NCBI GenBank assembly: GCA_037044905.1
Contig: JBAOKB010000009.1
Location: 45,643 to 109,642, forward strand
Direction of reading: 5' to 3'
DNA length: 64,000 nucleotides
DNA from: Hortaea werneckii
Lineage: Eukaryota > Ascomycota > Dothideomycetes > Mycosphaerellales > Teratosphaeriaceae
Positions 21,051-28,639 of this stretch are shown in pieces. The notes below the pieces were generated by a model. That model saw only the letters and a list, made by a program, of their open reading frames with translations. It had not been told where the DNA came from and ran no database searches. Every line of letters starts with the position of its first letter. Position 1 is the stretch's first letter. The translations under genes and the position numbers were made by a program.

Positions 21051-21500
21051 GAGATTGGTAGACTTGAACATTTCAGATATCGTAGACTCATTATCGCAAG
21101 TATTGGCTGGCGGTGGTTGTCCTCTTGAGCGCTCCAACAGTTATACCCTTGCCCTTGCCCTTATGCTGGTGGAGTGTTGTCCGGCTGTTCAAGGACGTCC
21201 TGACTCTCACTCTCACTCTCGCTCTCGCTCTCGCTCTCGTATTCTCCAGCGCCTCGCTCTCAACCGGAGAAAGCCACATAGCGTCTTGAGATTGTTGGAC
21301 TTGAATCTTACAAAGATCTCAGGCTCATGAACGCTTGTATTGGCTGGCCGTCGTTGTCCTCTTGAGCACTCAAACAGCCTTAGCCTTGCCTTTGCCTTCG
21401 TATACTGGCGGAGCGCTATCCGCCTGCCCATTCTCACCCTCACTCTCACTTTCACTCTCGTCATCTTCATCCTCGTCCCAACCGAAGAAAGCCTTTCCGA
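21051..21500. repeat. Diverged tandem duplication of the SDE2 3' end (about 237-base offset)
   Basis: Unit 1 starts near 21051 (GAGATTGGTAGACTTGAA) and unit 2 near 21288 (GAGATTGTTGGACTTGAA). The shared string TATTGGCTGG is at 21101 and 21338, exactly 237 bases apart, followed in both by near-identical GTTGTCCTCTTGAGC. The second unit contains the real SDE2 stop and C-terminal codons (minus strand from 21370). The first unit has lost the stop and has CT-dinucleotide expansion at about 21203-21240. It is a non-functional copy of the SDE2 3' UTR and tail. Confidence 0.75.
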
Positions 21501-22266
21501 CAGGCGGCCTACTACTTGCGCCAGCCTCCTGGCTCGAACCGGAACTCGCCTCAGCCTCATCCTCACTATCACCATCCCCACCAGCTTCAGCAGAGCTCTC
21601 CGAGCCCGTGCGCTCCACCTCCATCGCGCTTTCCCTCATAGCCTTCATCACAGCCTCCCGCGTCTTCTCCTCCGCCGCTTCCTTCCCATCCATGTAATCT
21701 GCGTCCAGCCGTCCCTGCCCGTACCCGCTCCTACCTGCCTTAATCTCGTCCTCGCGCTTATCGGCAGCCTCGACGACCGCCTCCCACCGCTTGCGCTTCT
21801 CGTCCTTCTCACGCTGGTCCATCTCAGGCTTCGTGGCCAGGTACTCGGCCAGTCGCTTGGCCTCATCCACAGTGCGCAGACGTCGCCCATCGAGGTTGCG
21901 GTTCGAGGCATTCGGATTCTGGTTCTGATTGCGGTTCTTGCGGCTGCTCATGCGGCCACCGGCAGCGCGTAGCTGGGAGCCGAACCCGCCTTTGCCACCG
22001 CATAGTCGCGCGCTGAGACGGAGGGGGAGGAAGGTGTCGGATGGGGAGGAGAGGAGGGCTGAGACGGGCTCGGTGTTGGTGCTGAGGAGCTGCTTGTTGG
22101 CGGTGGTGGTGACGAGAAGCGGGTGGTTCACCGGCGGAAGACGGGCGTGGATGGCGGCGAGGACGCTGTTGATGGGCGTGGCGGAGTCGGTGGGCACTGA
22201 CAGCGTACGCGGGAGACCGAGGCCGGCGAAGGAGGTGAGCAGGATGTTGACGGTTGATGGTGCCAT
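21370..22266 (-). CDS. SDE2: SDE2: ubiquitin-fold-processed splicing / genome-stability factor
   Basis: Single exon, 298 residues. The ubiquitin-like N-terminal domain (about 5-90) ends in the Sde2 hallmark CGGKGGFGSQLRAAGG, with Gly90-Gly91-Lys92-Gly93-Gly94. In characterised family members the precursor is cut after the GG pair by deubiquitinases, and the Lys-starting C-terminal part joins the spliceosome to promote excision of selected introns. The middle is helical and basic (VDEAKRLAEYLATKPEMDQREKDEKRKRWE), as in the family. The tail is acidic and Ser-rich with FFGWDEDEDDE. ATG 22266 was chosen because MAPSTVNILL begins the ubiquitin-like fold. The 3' end is duplicated just downstream at 21051-21287. 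Confidence 0.93.
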   Translation of the reverse strand: MAPSTVNILLTSFAGLGLPRTLSVPTDSATPINSVLAAIHARLPPVNHPLLVTTTANKQLLSTNTEPVSALLSSPSDTFLPLRLSARLCGGKGGFGSQLRAAGGRMSSRKNRNQNQNPNASNRNLDGRRLRTVDEAKRLAEYLATKPEMDQREKDEKRKRWEAVVEAADKREDEIKAGRSGYGQGRLDADYMDGKEAAEEKTREAVMKAMRESAMEVERTGSESSAEAGGDGDSEDEAEASSGSSQEAGASSRPPVGKAFFGWDEDEDDESESESEGENGQADSAPPVYEGKGKAKAV

Positions 22267-22649
22267 GATGCCGTTGTTGCGGTCGTATCGCAATTGTGGT
22301 ACTGTGTGAGTGTTGACGCGGGCGGAAGATGATGGTCGCCGCGTAGATGATTCGATATCAGTACCGCATCTTGCGACCGACATGACATGCAATTTCCCAA
22401 AGCGGGCGGGTCGGATCTAAGCGAATTAGCTCCGCCCTCCCATTCGCGTACATCATCATGTCACAGACTACAGTATGTACATAGTACACTACATATGTAG
22501 GAGGTACGGAGGTACATAGGGTCCGGTCTCATAGCCTCACGACGACATCCATCCATGGCACCGCCACAGGGATCCGATCATCCATGATTGCCGCCCCCAT
22601 GCTCGAAGATGCTCCCCCCACCTGAGCCCTCCTTGTCACTTCTTCGACA
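22267..22649. promoter_or_regulatory. Divergent promoter between SDE2 and RGP1
   Basis: 383 bases between opposing starts, with a TA-rich stretch at about 22465-22520 (repeated TACATA/TATGTA words). No defined factor site. Confidence 0.4.
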
Positions 22650-25406
22650 ATGCCTGCGGCCGGGACCCCTTCGAATATCCGGGCATTCGTCCACTGGCGA
22701 GAGCCCGCGGTCTATGCCGGAGAGGAGATAGAATGCATCATCACGTTCAAGAACATCGCCAAGCCACCGGGACAGGACGAAGGGGAAGATGAGCTGCAGA
22801 CACCGCTCGCCAATGGCGCTCCCCGAGTCAGAGGGGTGCCATCCGCTCCGCATTCTAGGAGAGGTTCCTATGCGACAGGGCGACCACAATCATCAAGGGC
22901 ACCGTCAGCGGCAAGCAGTCGAGGTGCACCACCGCCGCCAGCGAGAGGGCATCGACCAGCTCTATCACTGAGTTTCGTCAACTCCGGCCCAAGGAATGGA
23001 CTACACAGTGCACCGCTGCAGGCAAGAACTCCAACCAATGGCGGGATGTCAGGCAAAGGTCACGGAAGATCGCTTTCCATCATGTCTTTGGGAAGCGACA
23101 TGGCCAGCGAGACTCGCACGACGACGACGACGGCTGCTGCCCAGCCCAGCAGAAGGCCAGCCAAAGGACATGGCAGATCCGCAAGTTTACAAGTCGTCCC
23201 ACGTCAACAGACCCAAATTAGCCCGGTGATTGGATCCGCGCCCTCAAGGCAACATTCGCCGTTGTATGAGGCCAACACGCCGCCAGCCTTACCTGACGGT
23301 CAAGGTGACCCCTTGCCTATTCGTTCGCCTCGACGGAGACCCGGTACTATATCTGCCGGAAACACGCCTCAGCTGGGGCGTCAACCATCGCACACGCGCG
23401 AGGATACGGAAGGCCCTGCACCGATACCCGACTTCAAATTCCCGCCATCCCCACCAAGACCAAAGCAGCCATCTCCTCAGTCTGGAGAGAGCCGACCTAA
23501 GCCAACACGAAGCCCCTCAACTATGCATTCTGCTCAACAACGACCCTTATCGCCACGACCACCCGATGGCTGGTCCGGAGCACTTAGCAACCTGAACCCC
23601 GTCCACCGCGTAATGTCAGAATCCTCTGCAGATGGCACGCCGCGAGTCAGTAGTGAGCTTTATAGTCGCAGCAATCATAGCGACGAGACGCTTGCTTCAG
23701 AGATCCCGGAGCAGAATGGTCGACTGCTGCCGAAACCTCCACCTTCTTCATCATCATCGAGGCAGCCATCCACTTTCCGACAAGGAAGCGGTGCACACTC
23801 GAAGCCCGCAGAGCCAGAAACGCTCATGATGGGATCCGCACAGACCATGGGATCGTTCACGTTAGACGGTAGCTTACTGAACACCGCACCATTCGAAGAA
23901 GTCAAACGTAAGGGCGTCCAAGGTGGTGGCGGTGTAGTGGGCGTTGAGCGCTCCAAACGTTCCTCCGGCATGTTTGGTGCTTTCAGCTGGAACAATCTGG
24001 GCGAAAGTCTTGGAGGACTACTCGGAGGCGACGAGATGAGCTCTATTGGCCAGATGAAGGCTGTAGCGGGGAGTAAAAGTGTGCCGCTTCTCAGCACACC
24101 ACAGAGTCTGCTTTTCGTAGACTTGAGACTGGCCCCAGGAGAGAGTAGAAGCTATAACTATCGCTTTCATCTGCCTAGAGGGCTGCCTCCGAGCCATCGA
24201 GGCAGAGCGATGAAGGTCACATATCACCTCGCGCTGGGCGTGCAGCGTCCAGACGGCCAGCAGGGTATGAAGCAGATCGAGATTCCCTTCCGCGTGTTAG
24301 GGAGCTATAATTCAACAGGCGAGGCATTAGGGCATGACTTGATGTCTCCTTACATTCTCTTGCGCGACGCTGCAAGAACGAAGAGCATAGCGCCATCCGT
24401 CATTTCACCAGACAGCACTTTTCCAAACTTTGAAAAGCGAGATACAGATTACCCGAAGAGAAAGGGGTCGAGACACGGACTGGAAGATTTTCTGCGGTAC
24501 ACGGAACGGTTGATAGAGCATCAGCGCGCTACCAACGGCGAACTACTGTCCCCTACCACGCCTACCCCCTCCACAACCCCAGCTGCACTCGAACGACGCC
24601 AAAGCACTGCCGACTTACAGCCTTCCTCCATAAAAGAGATCATCGACCTCGCCATCCTCCGCTCCAACGTAGTCGAAGGCGCAGCCGAAAAGCCATCCAG
24701 CGAAGCGCAAAGCGCCAACCGCTTCAACATCGCGCGCTCAGGCCAACCCGTCGCCGTCCTCACCCTCCTCCGACCCGCCTACAAAATCGGGGAATCCGTC
24801 CTGGGAACCCTGGACTTCACCGCCGCACTGCCCACCACCTCCACACCCACCCAAGCAGCCACATACACCGTCCTCATCTCCCTCGAAACCGCCGAACGCG
24901 TGGACCCCAGCCTGGCCCTCCGCAGCTCCAGCTCCATCCAACGCGTCACACGCAAAGTCCACGCCAGCGCAGTCGAGAACACCCTTTTCGCGCGGCAAGT
25001 AGGATTCAACCTCGCGATCCCAACGACCGCGACGCCGGGCTTCGAGACGACGGGCGTGAGTCTCGTTTGGAATCTGCGGGTCGAATTCACGGTCCAGCGA
25101 CAACCACCTCCTCATACTCAGCAGCAGCAGCAGCAGCAGCAGCAGCAATCGCTCCGCGTCCCGAGTTCGGAGATGGGATTAGGGATTTCGAATTCGGGTC
25201 AAGGGTCCCCAGCGACGTCGACGGTAGTGGCGGATGAGGAAGGGGGACCTCAGCTGTTAGAGGAATTGGGAACGGATGAGAGGGGTACGGCAATGATTGC
25301 CCGTGAGAGGCTGCCCGCTGAGACGTTTGAGATCGCGGTCCCGTTGAGGGTCTATGGGGCCCCCGCTGAGGTTGAGGGGAGGGAGTTTAGGGGACTTGTG
25401 GTTTGA
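22650..25406 (+). CDS. RGP1: RGP1-type subunit of the Ric1-Rgp1 guanine-nucleotide exchange complex
   Basis: Single exon, 918 residues. The N terminus NIRAFVHWREPAVYAGEEIECIITFKN is the first beta-sandwich strand set of the Rgp1 family. A long disordered Ser/Pro/Arg-rich region (about 45-400) follows. The conserved second half includes PLLSTPQSLLFVDLRLAPGES, YNYRFHLPRGLPPSHRGRAMKVTYHL and AVLTLLRPAYKIGESVLGTLDF, an arrestin-like layout. A polyglutamine run lies at 25119-25148, and the C terminus is FEIAVPLRVYGAP. With Ric1, Rgp1 activates the Rab6/Ypt6 GTPase at the Golgi for endosome-to-Golgi return. The length is larger than yeast Rgp1 because of the disordered insert, as is usual in filamentous fungi. 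Confidence 0.87.
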   Translation: MPAAGTPSNIRAFVHWREPAVYAGEEIECIITFKNIAKPPGQDEGEDELQTPLANGAPRVRGVPSAPHSRRGSYATGRPQSSRAPSAASSRGAPPPPARGHRPALSLSFVNSGPRNGLHSAPLQARTPTNGGMSGKGHGRSLSIMSLGSDMASETRTTTTTAAAQPSRRPAKGHGRSASLQVVPRQQTQISPVIGSAPSRQHSPLYEANTPPALPDGQGDPLPIRSPRRRPGTISAGNTPQLGRQPSHTREDTEGPAPIPDFKFPPSPPRPKQPSPQSGESRPKPTRSPSTMHSAQQRPLSPRPPDGWSGALSNLNPVHRVMSESSADGTPRVSSELYSRSNHSDETLASEIPEQNGRLLPKPPPSSSSSRQPSTFRQGSGAHSKPAEPETLMMGSAQTMGSFTLDGSLLNTAPFEEVKRKGVQGGGGVVGVERSKRSSGMFGAFSWNNLGESLGGLLGGDEMSSIGQMKAVAGSKSVPLLSTPQSLLFVDLRLAPGESRSYNYRFHLPRGLPPSHRGRAMKVTYHLALGVQRPDGQQGMKQIEIPFRVLGSYNSTGEALGHDLMSPYILLRDAARTKSIAPSVISPDSTFPNFEKRDTDYPKRKGSRHGLEDFLRYTERLIEHQRATNGELLSPTTPTPSTTPAALERRQSTADLQPSSIKEIIDLAILRSNVVEGAAEKPSSEAQSANRFNIARSGQPVAVLTLLRPAYKIGESVLGTLDFTAALPTTSTPTQAATYTVLISLETAERVDPSLALRSSSSIQRVTRKVHASAVENTLFARQVGFNLAIPTTATPGFETTGVSLVWNLRVEFTVQRQPPPHTQQQQQQQQQQSLRVPSSEMGLGISNSGQGSPATSTVVADEEGGPQLLEELGTDERGTAMIARERLPAETFEIAVPLRVYGAPAEVEGREFRGLVV
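25119..25148 (+). repeat. CAG microsatellite encoding polyglutamine in RGP1
   Basis: Nine CAG units followed by CAA encode ten glutamines. A nearly pure CAG run is prone to length change between strains. Confidence 0.9.
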
Positions 25407-25870
25407 TGTGTGGCGATTTTTTTGGTTCGACGTGACTGGGGAATTGTATGGCGTGCAGGGGTTACGCGATCAGTCATCTTCTAGTCTTGGAAAGAGTATT
25501 GGGTCTAGGGTTGGCCTTGGTGAGACGGTGGCGGTGGAGACAGGATAGACGGATGGTCAGGAATTGGACTTGGCCGTCTAGAGGTGATGAAGTGAAAGCA
25601 ATTGAGTTGGATTTCTTCCCCTTGCCAGATGACGTGGTCCCAGATACCGGTTGCAAGCCGGATCTGTCCTAGTTTGGGTTTCCGGTCTGAAGTCGCAAAC
25701 CCCGTCATTTCGGCCCCTGTCTTTTGAACAGAAATCGGATACTGGTCCTGCCGGCATGCAAAGGATGTCAACGCTGCTGTGAGGAGCCGTATGGGCCTAC
25801 CGCCCGGTGGATCTTGGAGATTTGTTTCATGTTCAGCAAAACATTCAGTGTCACCGACTGACGGTAAGAA
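25407..25870. other. Convergent intergenic, 0.46 kb
   Basis: 3' flanks of RGP1 (plus) and the aspartyl-protease-like gene (minus). Nothing else is seen. Confidence 0.4.
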
Positions 25871-27565
25871 TCAAGGCAGTTCGTAGACCTCGTTGATTTG
25901 TCTTTGCTTCCATTCCTTTTCTTGTGTCCCGACGCGATTGGACGTGTCCTCCAATTCCTTCCCAACAGCTTGACCATCAGGCATCTCCACAAGCGGTGTA
26001 CTCATCGCTTCGTTCGTGGTCTCATTGTTGGCACCGCCGGACAGCTCATGTCTCTGCTCCGACATGATCTCCTGCGGAGTAATGCGGTCGCCATCAAGCT
26101 CGTTCACAGCCTCGCCCTTCGTCTTCTTCTCGTCCGACGAGAAATCGTTGGATTCCCCCTCAATTTTCCGGGCCAAAGCAGCAGCTCGCCTCCTCCTCCT
26201 CCGCTGGGAGCGCAAAACGAAAAAGACCAGGATGCCGACCGCCAAGACGATGGCCGCGCTTGCGCCTACAGCAATCCCCACGATATCCCCCGTGCCCAAC
26301 CCTCCATCCTCTGTCCCACTGCTGGAGCGTAACGAGGGAGGCTCGACAGGCACAATCTCCGCGGTCTCATTCTGATGCACCACCTGCGCGAGCGTCATAT
26401 TCCTTCTTTCCCAATCGACGAACAGATACGCTTCCTGCAGAAATGTCCGGCCGAGCGTATACTGACTCTCATTGGCCGCGACGCGGATAGGGAAATAATT
26501 AGTACTGGAGTTGTATAGGGGGATCTCCGCTTGGAGGTCGAAAGCTGCGTAGGGGAGGACGATGTTGATAGTATCTGCGGCGGCGGAACCAGAGGTGGTG
26601 GTCGTATTTGGACCGAGCATGAAGGAGATTGACGGGTTGGATTGCAGGAGCTGTTCGTGCGTCGTTTCGTTGACGAGGTATAAGCCCGTCGTGGTATCGA
26701 AGGTTAGACCGAAAGTCGATGCGAAGAGGTCGCAGACGGATTGAGGGAGCCAGAGCTGGGAAACGGTCGAGTCGATCGTGGCGATTAGGGGACTCGAGTC
26801 GCGCCAAAGCGACACAGTCCCGTTTGCGGTGTTCTCTGCTAGGATGTTGACTACGCCCACGCCGAGGGTCTGGTTGTCTGGTCCACCTAATGGGATGGTC
26901 AGGTTATCCCCTTGGCTACGGGCGTTATCGTAGCCTCCGATCACAAGGCTTCCGTAGTCGGCAGGCGAAGCGTATGAGGCTCCTGCCGCATAGCCGAACG
27001 AAGCGCTCCCAGTCAAATTCTTCGACCTCAGGCTGGTGATCAAGCTTGGGATGTTCTCATTCTCGGTGGTGAAGTTGGCTTGCGCAGATCCAAGGCCTAG
27101 GATTCCGAGCCAGAAGTCGCCCGTTGCGAAGCCAGCCACTGTCTGCGAGTCGAGTTTGCCGCTGGAGGAATTCTGTCCTGAATTGTCTATGAGATGGATC
27201 GAGACGGTATCGAGGCCGTATAAAGCATCATTGTCGTTGCCGAATAGCGTCTGTTCAGCTTCTAGCTTGTAGATCCCGATAGACTCCCAAGTCGAAGAGA
27301 CATTGGTCTGAAAGCCCAGACTCGCAGTGCCATTAATCGCATTGACTCCTCGCCTGTCACCGCAGTCGCTGACGTCGGACATGATGCCCTGACATCCCTG
27401 GGGCAGAGGGAGCCATACTTCCGAGACGCCCGTCGAAGGCAGAACTCGGAAGGACTGTGGTGGATTGCCCACTTCGATGAGGAAACTTGACCAGTTGCCA
27501 TCGTCTCCGTCGAAGCTCCAGCTCGGTGCGGGCACAAGCGGGAAAGGAGTTGATGGACGACTCAT
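25871..27565 (-). CDS. Aspartyl-protease-like single-pass membrane protein, first catalytic Asp absent
   Basis: Open frame of 564 residues from ATG 27565 (MSRPSTPFPLVPAPSWSF). The same frame is open further upstream but only from non-ATG codons. Pepsin-like (A1) layout: FLIEVGNPPQSFRVLPSTGVSEVWLP sits where DTGSSxLW is expected, so the first catalytic Asp is replaced. The second lobe has ATIDSTVSQLWLP, keeping an Asp but with DST rather than DTG/DSG. The C-terminal lobe includes YTLGRTFLQEAYLFVDWERR. Then come a Ser-rich linker, one TM segment (VGIAVGASAAIVLAVGILVFFVL) and a basic RRRRRR stop-transfer. The cytosolic tail is acidic. It is probably a non-catalytic plasma-membrane member. No signal peptide is seen from this ATG, so a 5' exon is probably missing from the model. 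Confidence 0.75.
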   Translation of the reverse strand: MSRPSTPFPLVPAPSWSFDGDDGNWSSFLIEVGNPPQSFRVLPSTGVSEVWLPLPQGCQGIMSDVSDCGDRRGVNAINGTASLGFQTNVSSTWESIGIYKLEAEQTLFGNDNDALYGLDTVSIHLIDNSGQNSSSGKLDSQTVAGFATGDFWLGILGLGSAQANFTTENENIPSLITSLRSKNLTGSASFGYAAGASYASPADYGSLVIGGYDNARSQGDNLTIPLGGPDNQTLGVGVVNILAENTANGTVSLWRDSSPLIATIDSTVSQLWLPQSVCDLFASTFGLTFDTTTGLYLVNETTHEQLLQSNPSISFMLGPNTTTTSGSAAADTINIVLPYAAFDLQAEIPLYNSSTNYFPIRVAANESQYTLGRTFLQEAYLFVDWERRNMTLAQVVHQNETAEIVPVEPPSLRSSSGTEDGGLGTGDIVGIAVGASAAIVLAVGILVFFVLRSQRRRRRRAAALARKIEGESNDFSSDEKKTKGEAVNELDGDRITPQEIMSEQRHELSGGANNETTNEAMSTPLVEMPDGQAVGKELEDTSNRVGTQEKEWKQRQINEVYELP

Positions 27566-28639
27566 GCTTTGGGGGAAGAATCCTGGATAAGAGGCATGAG
27601 AGCAAAGGCTAGGATGGTGGAGTTGGGAAACTTGGGCGCGGGAGAGCACATGAATCCGCCCGATAGAGGCACGTCTATGATCGAGGAATAGGTTGGCCAC
27701 AATCGACTTTCACAGCGACTGATACGCCAATTCCTAGTCAGAGCATGACCCATCATGTAGAAGCGGACGCAGGTCCCGAGTTGGGCCGGGGTTCGGAAAC
27801 TTCCAATCACGAGGAGGATGCGTGAAGGAAGCAGGCTGCAGCAGCTTATCCATGTAACACGAATGGGTGCAGCCAATTGAACTGCACTCTTCGCAGTCCA
27901 ACCTTGGCTCACCTGGATCGCTTGCAGCATATGAAATTTGGCGTAAGCAATCGCTCTGACACATTTTCTCGATTCGGTTTAGCCCATCCTTCCTGAGCTC
28001 AGCTCTAAATAGACCTCGTTTTCTCAGCCGTCCTGATCGGAACACCCGAAACTCCTTTGACGGTCATCCCACCGGATCGCAGGGGCTTCACCTGTGGCGC
28101 CCTAGTGATTGCGGCTTGATCATGATCATCAAGCTGGTCGAGGGTAGTTTATTCCACACACCAACGCACATCGCATGTCTTTAATTGCAGAGAACATGTC
28201 AATAAAAGGAGAGGGGAAGGAAAAAAAAGAAGAGAGAAACACTAGCGGAAAGCGTACCAAACGTCGATTCTAGGACTAACAGTAGGAACTTGCGCTCCAT
28301 GGAAGCAAGTATCAAGGATGGAGACACGAGCTGGCCAGACTCGGAATCTTACGGTCTTCCCTCTCCGGTCCAATCATTAGGGCGATCAGCCCTGTAGATG
28401 GCTTGCATGTAATAACAATTTCGGCCGCCTGCGCTTTTCAGCCTTGGTGACTGGTATTGCCACTTTTAGACGGATAGCGTTCCGGTCAAGAATTACCTAG
28501 ACAATATTAGCAACCATAGCGGTGATAGCGTTGCAGCGTGACAAACCCTCCCGCCCACAGACATACACCCCCTTCGCTTTGATTTCCTTTGCCTATGTAG
28601 CGCTCGCTTGTCTGGGTCTTCGGCGTTGATTTTAACGAT
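27566..28639. other. Divergent intergenic, 1.07 kb
   Basis: Lies between the protease-like gene (minus) and the GPI-protein gene (plus). It probably contains the 5' exon or signal-peptide codons missing from one or both; a candidate minus-strand ATG with a moderately hydrophobic stretch is at about 27651. A purine-rich run is at about 28205-28240. Confidence 0.4.

Noticed and set aside
21213..21581. Arg-rich open frame (RERERERE) antisense to the SDE2 tail duplication
   Set aside because: The charged repeat arises from the CT dinucleotide expansion in the duplicated segment, not from selection on a protein.
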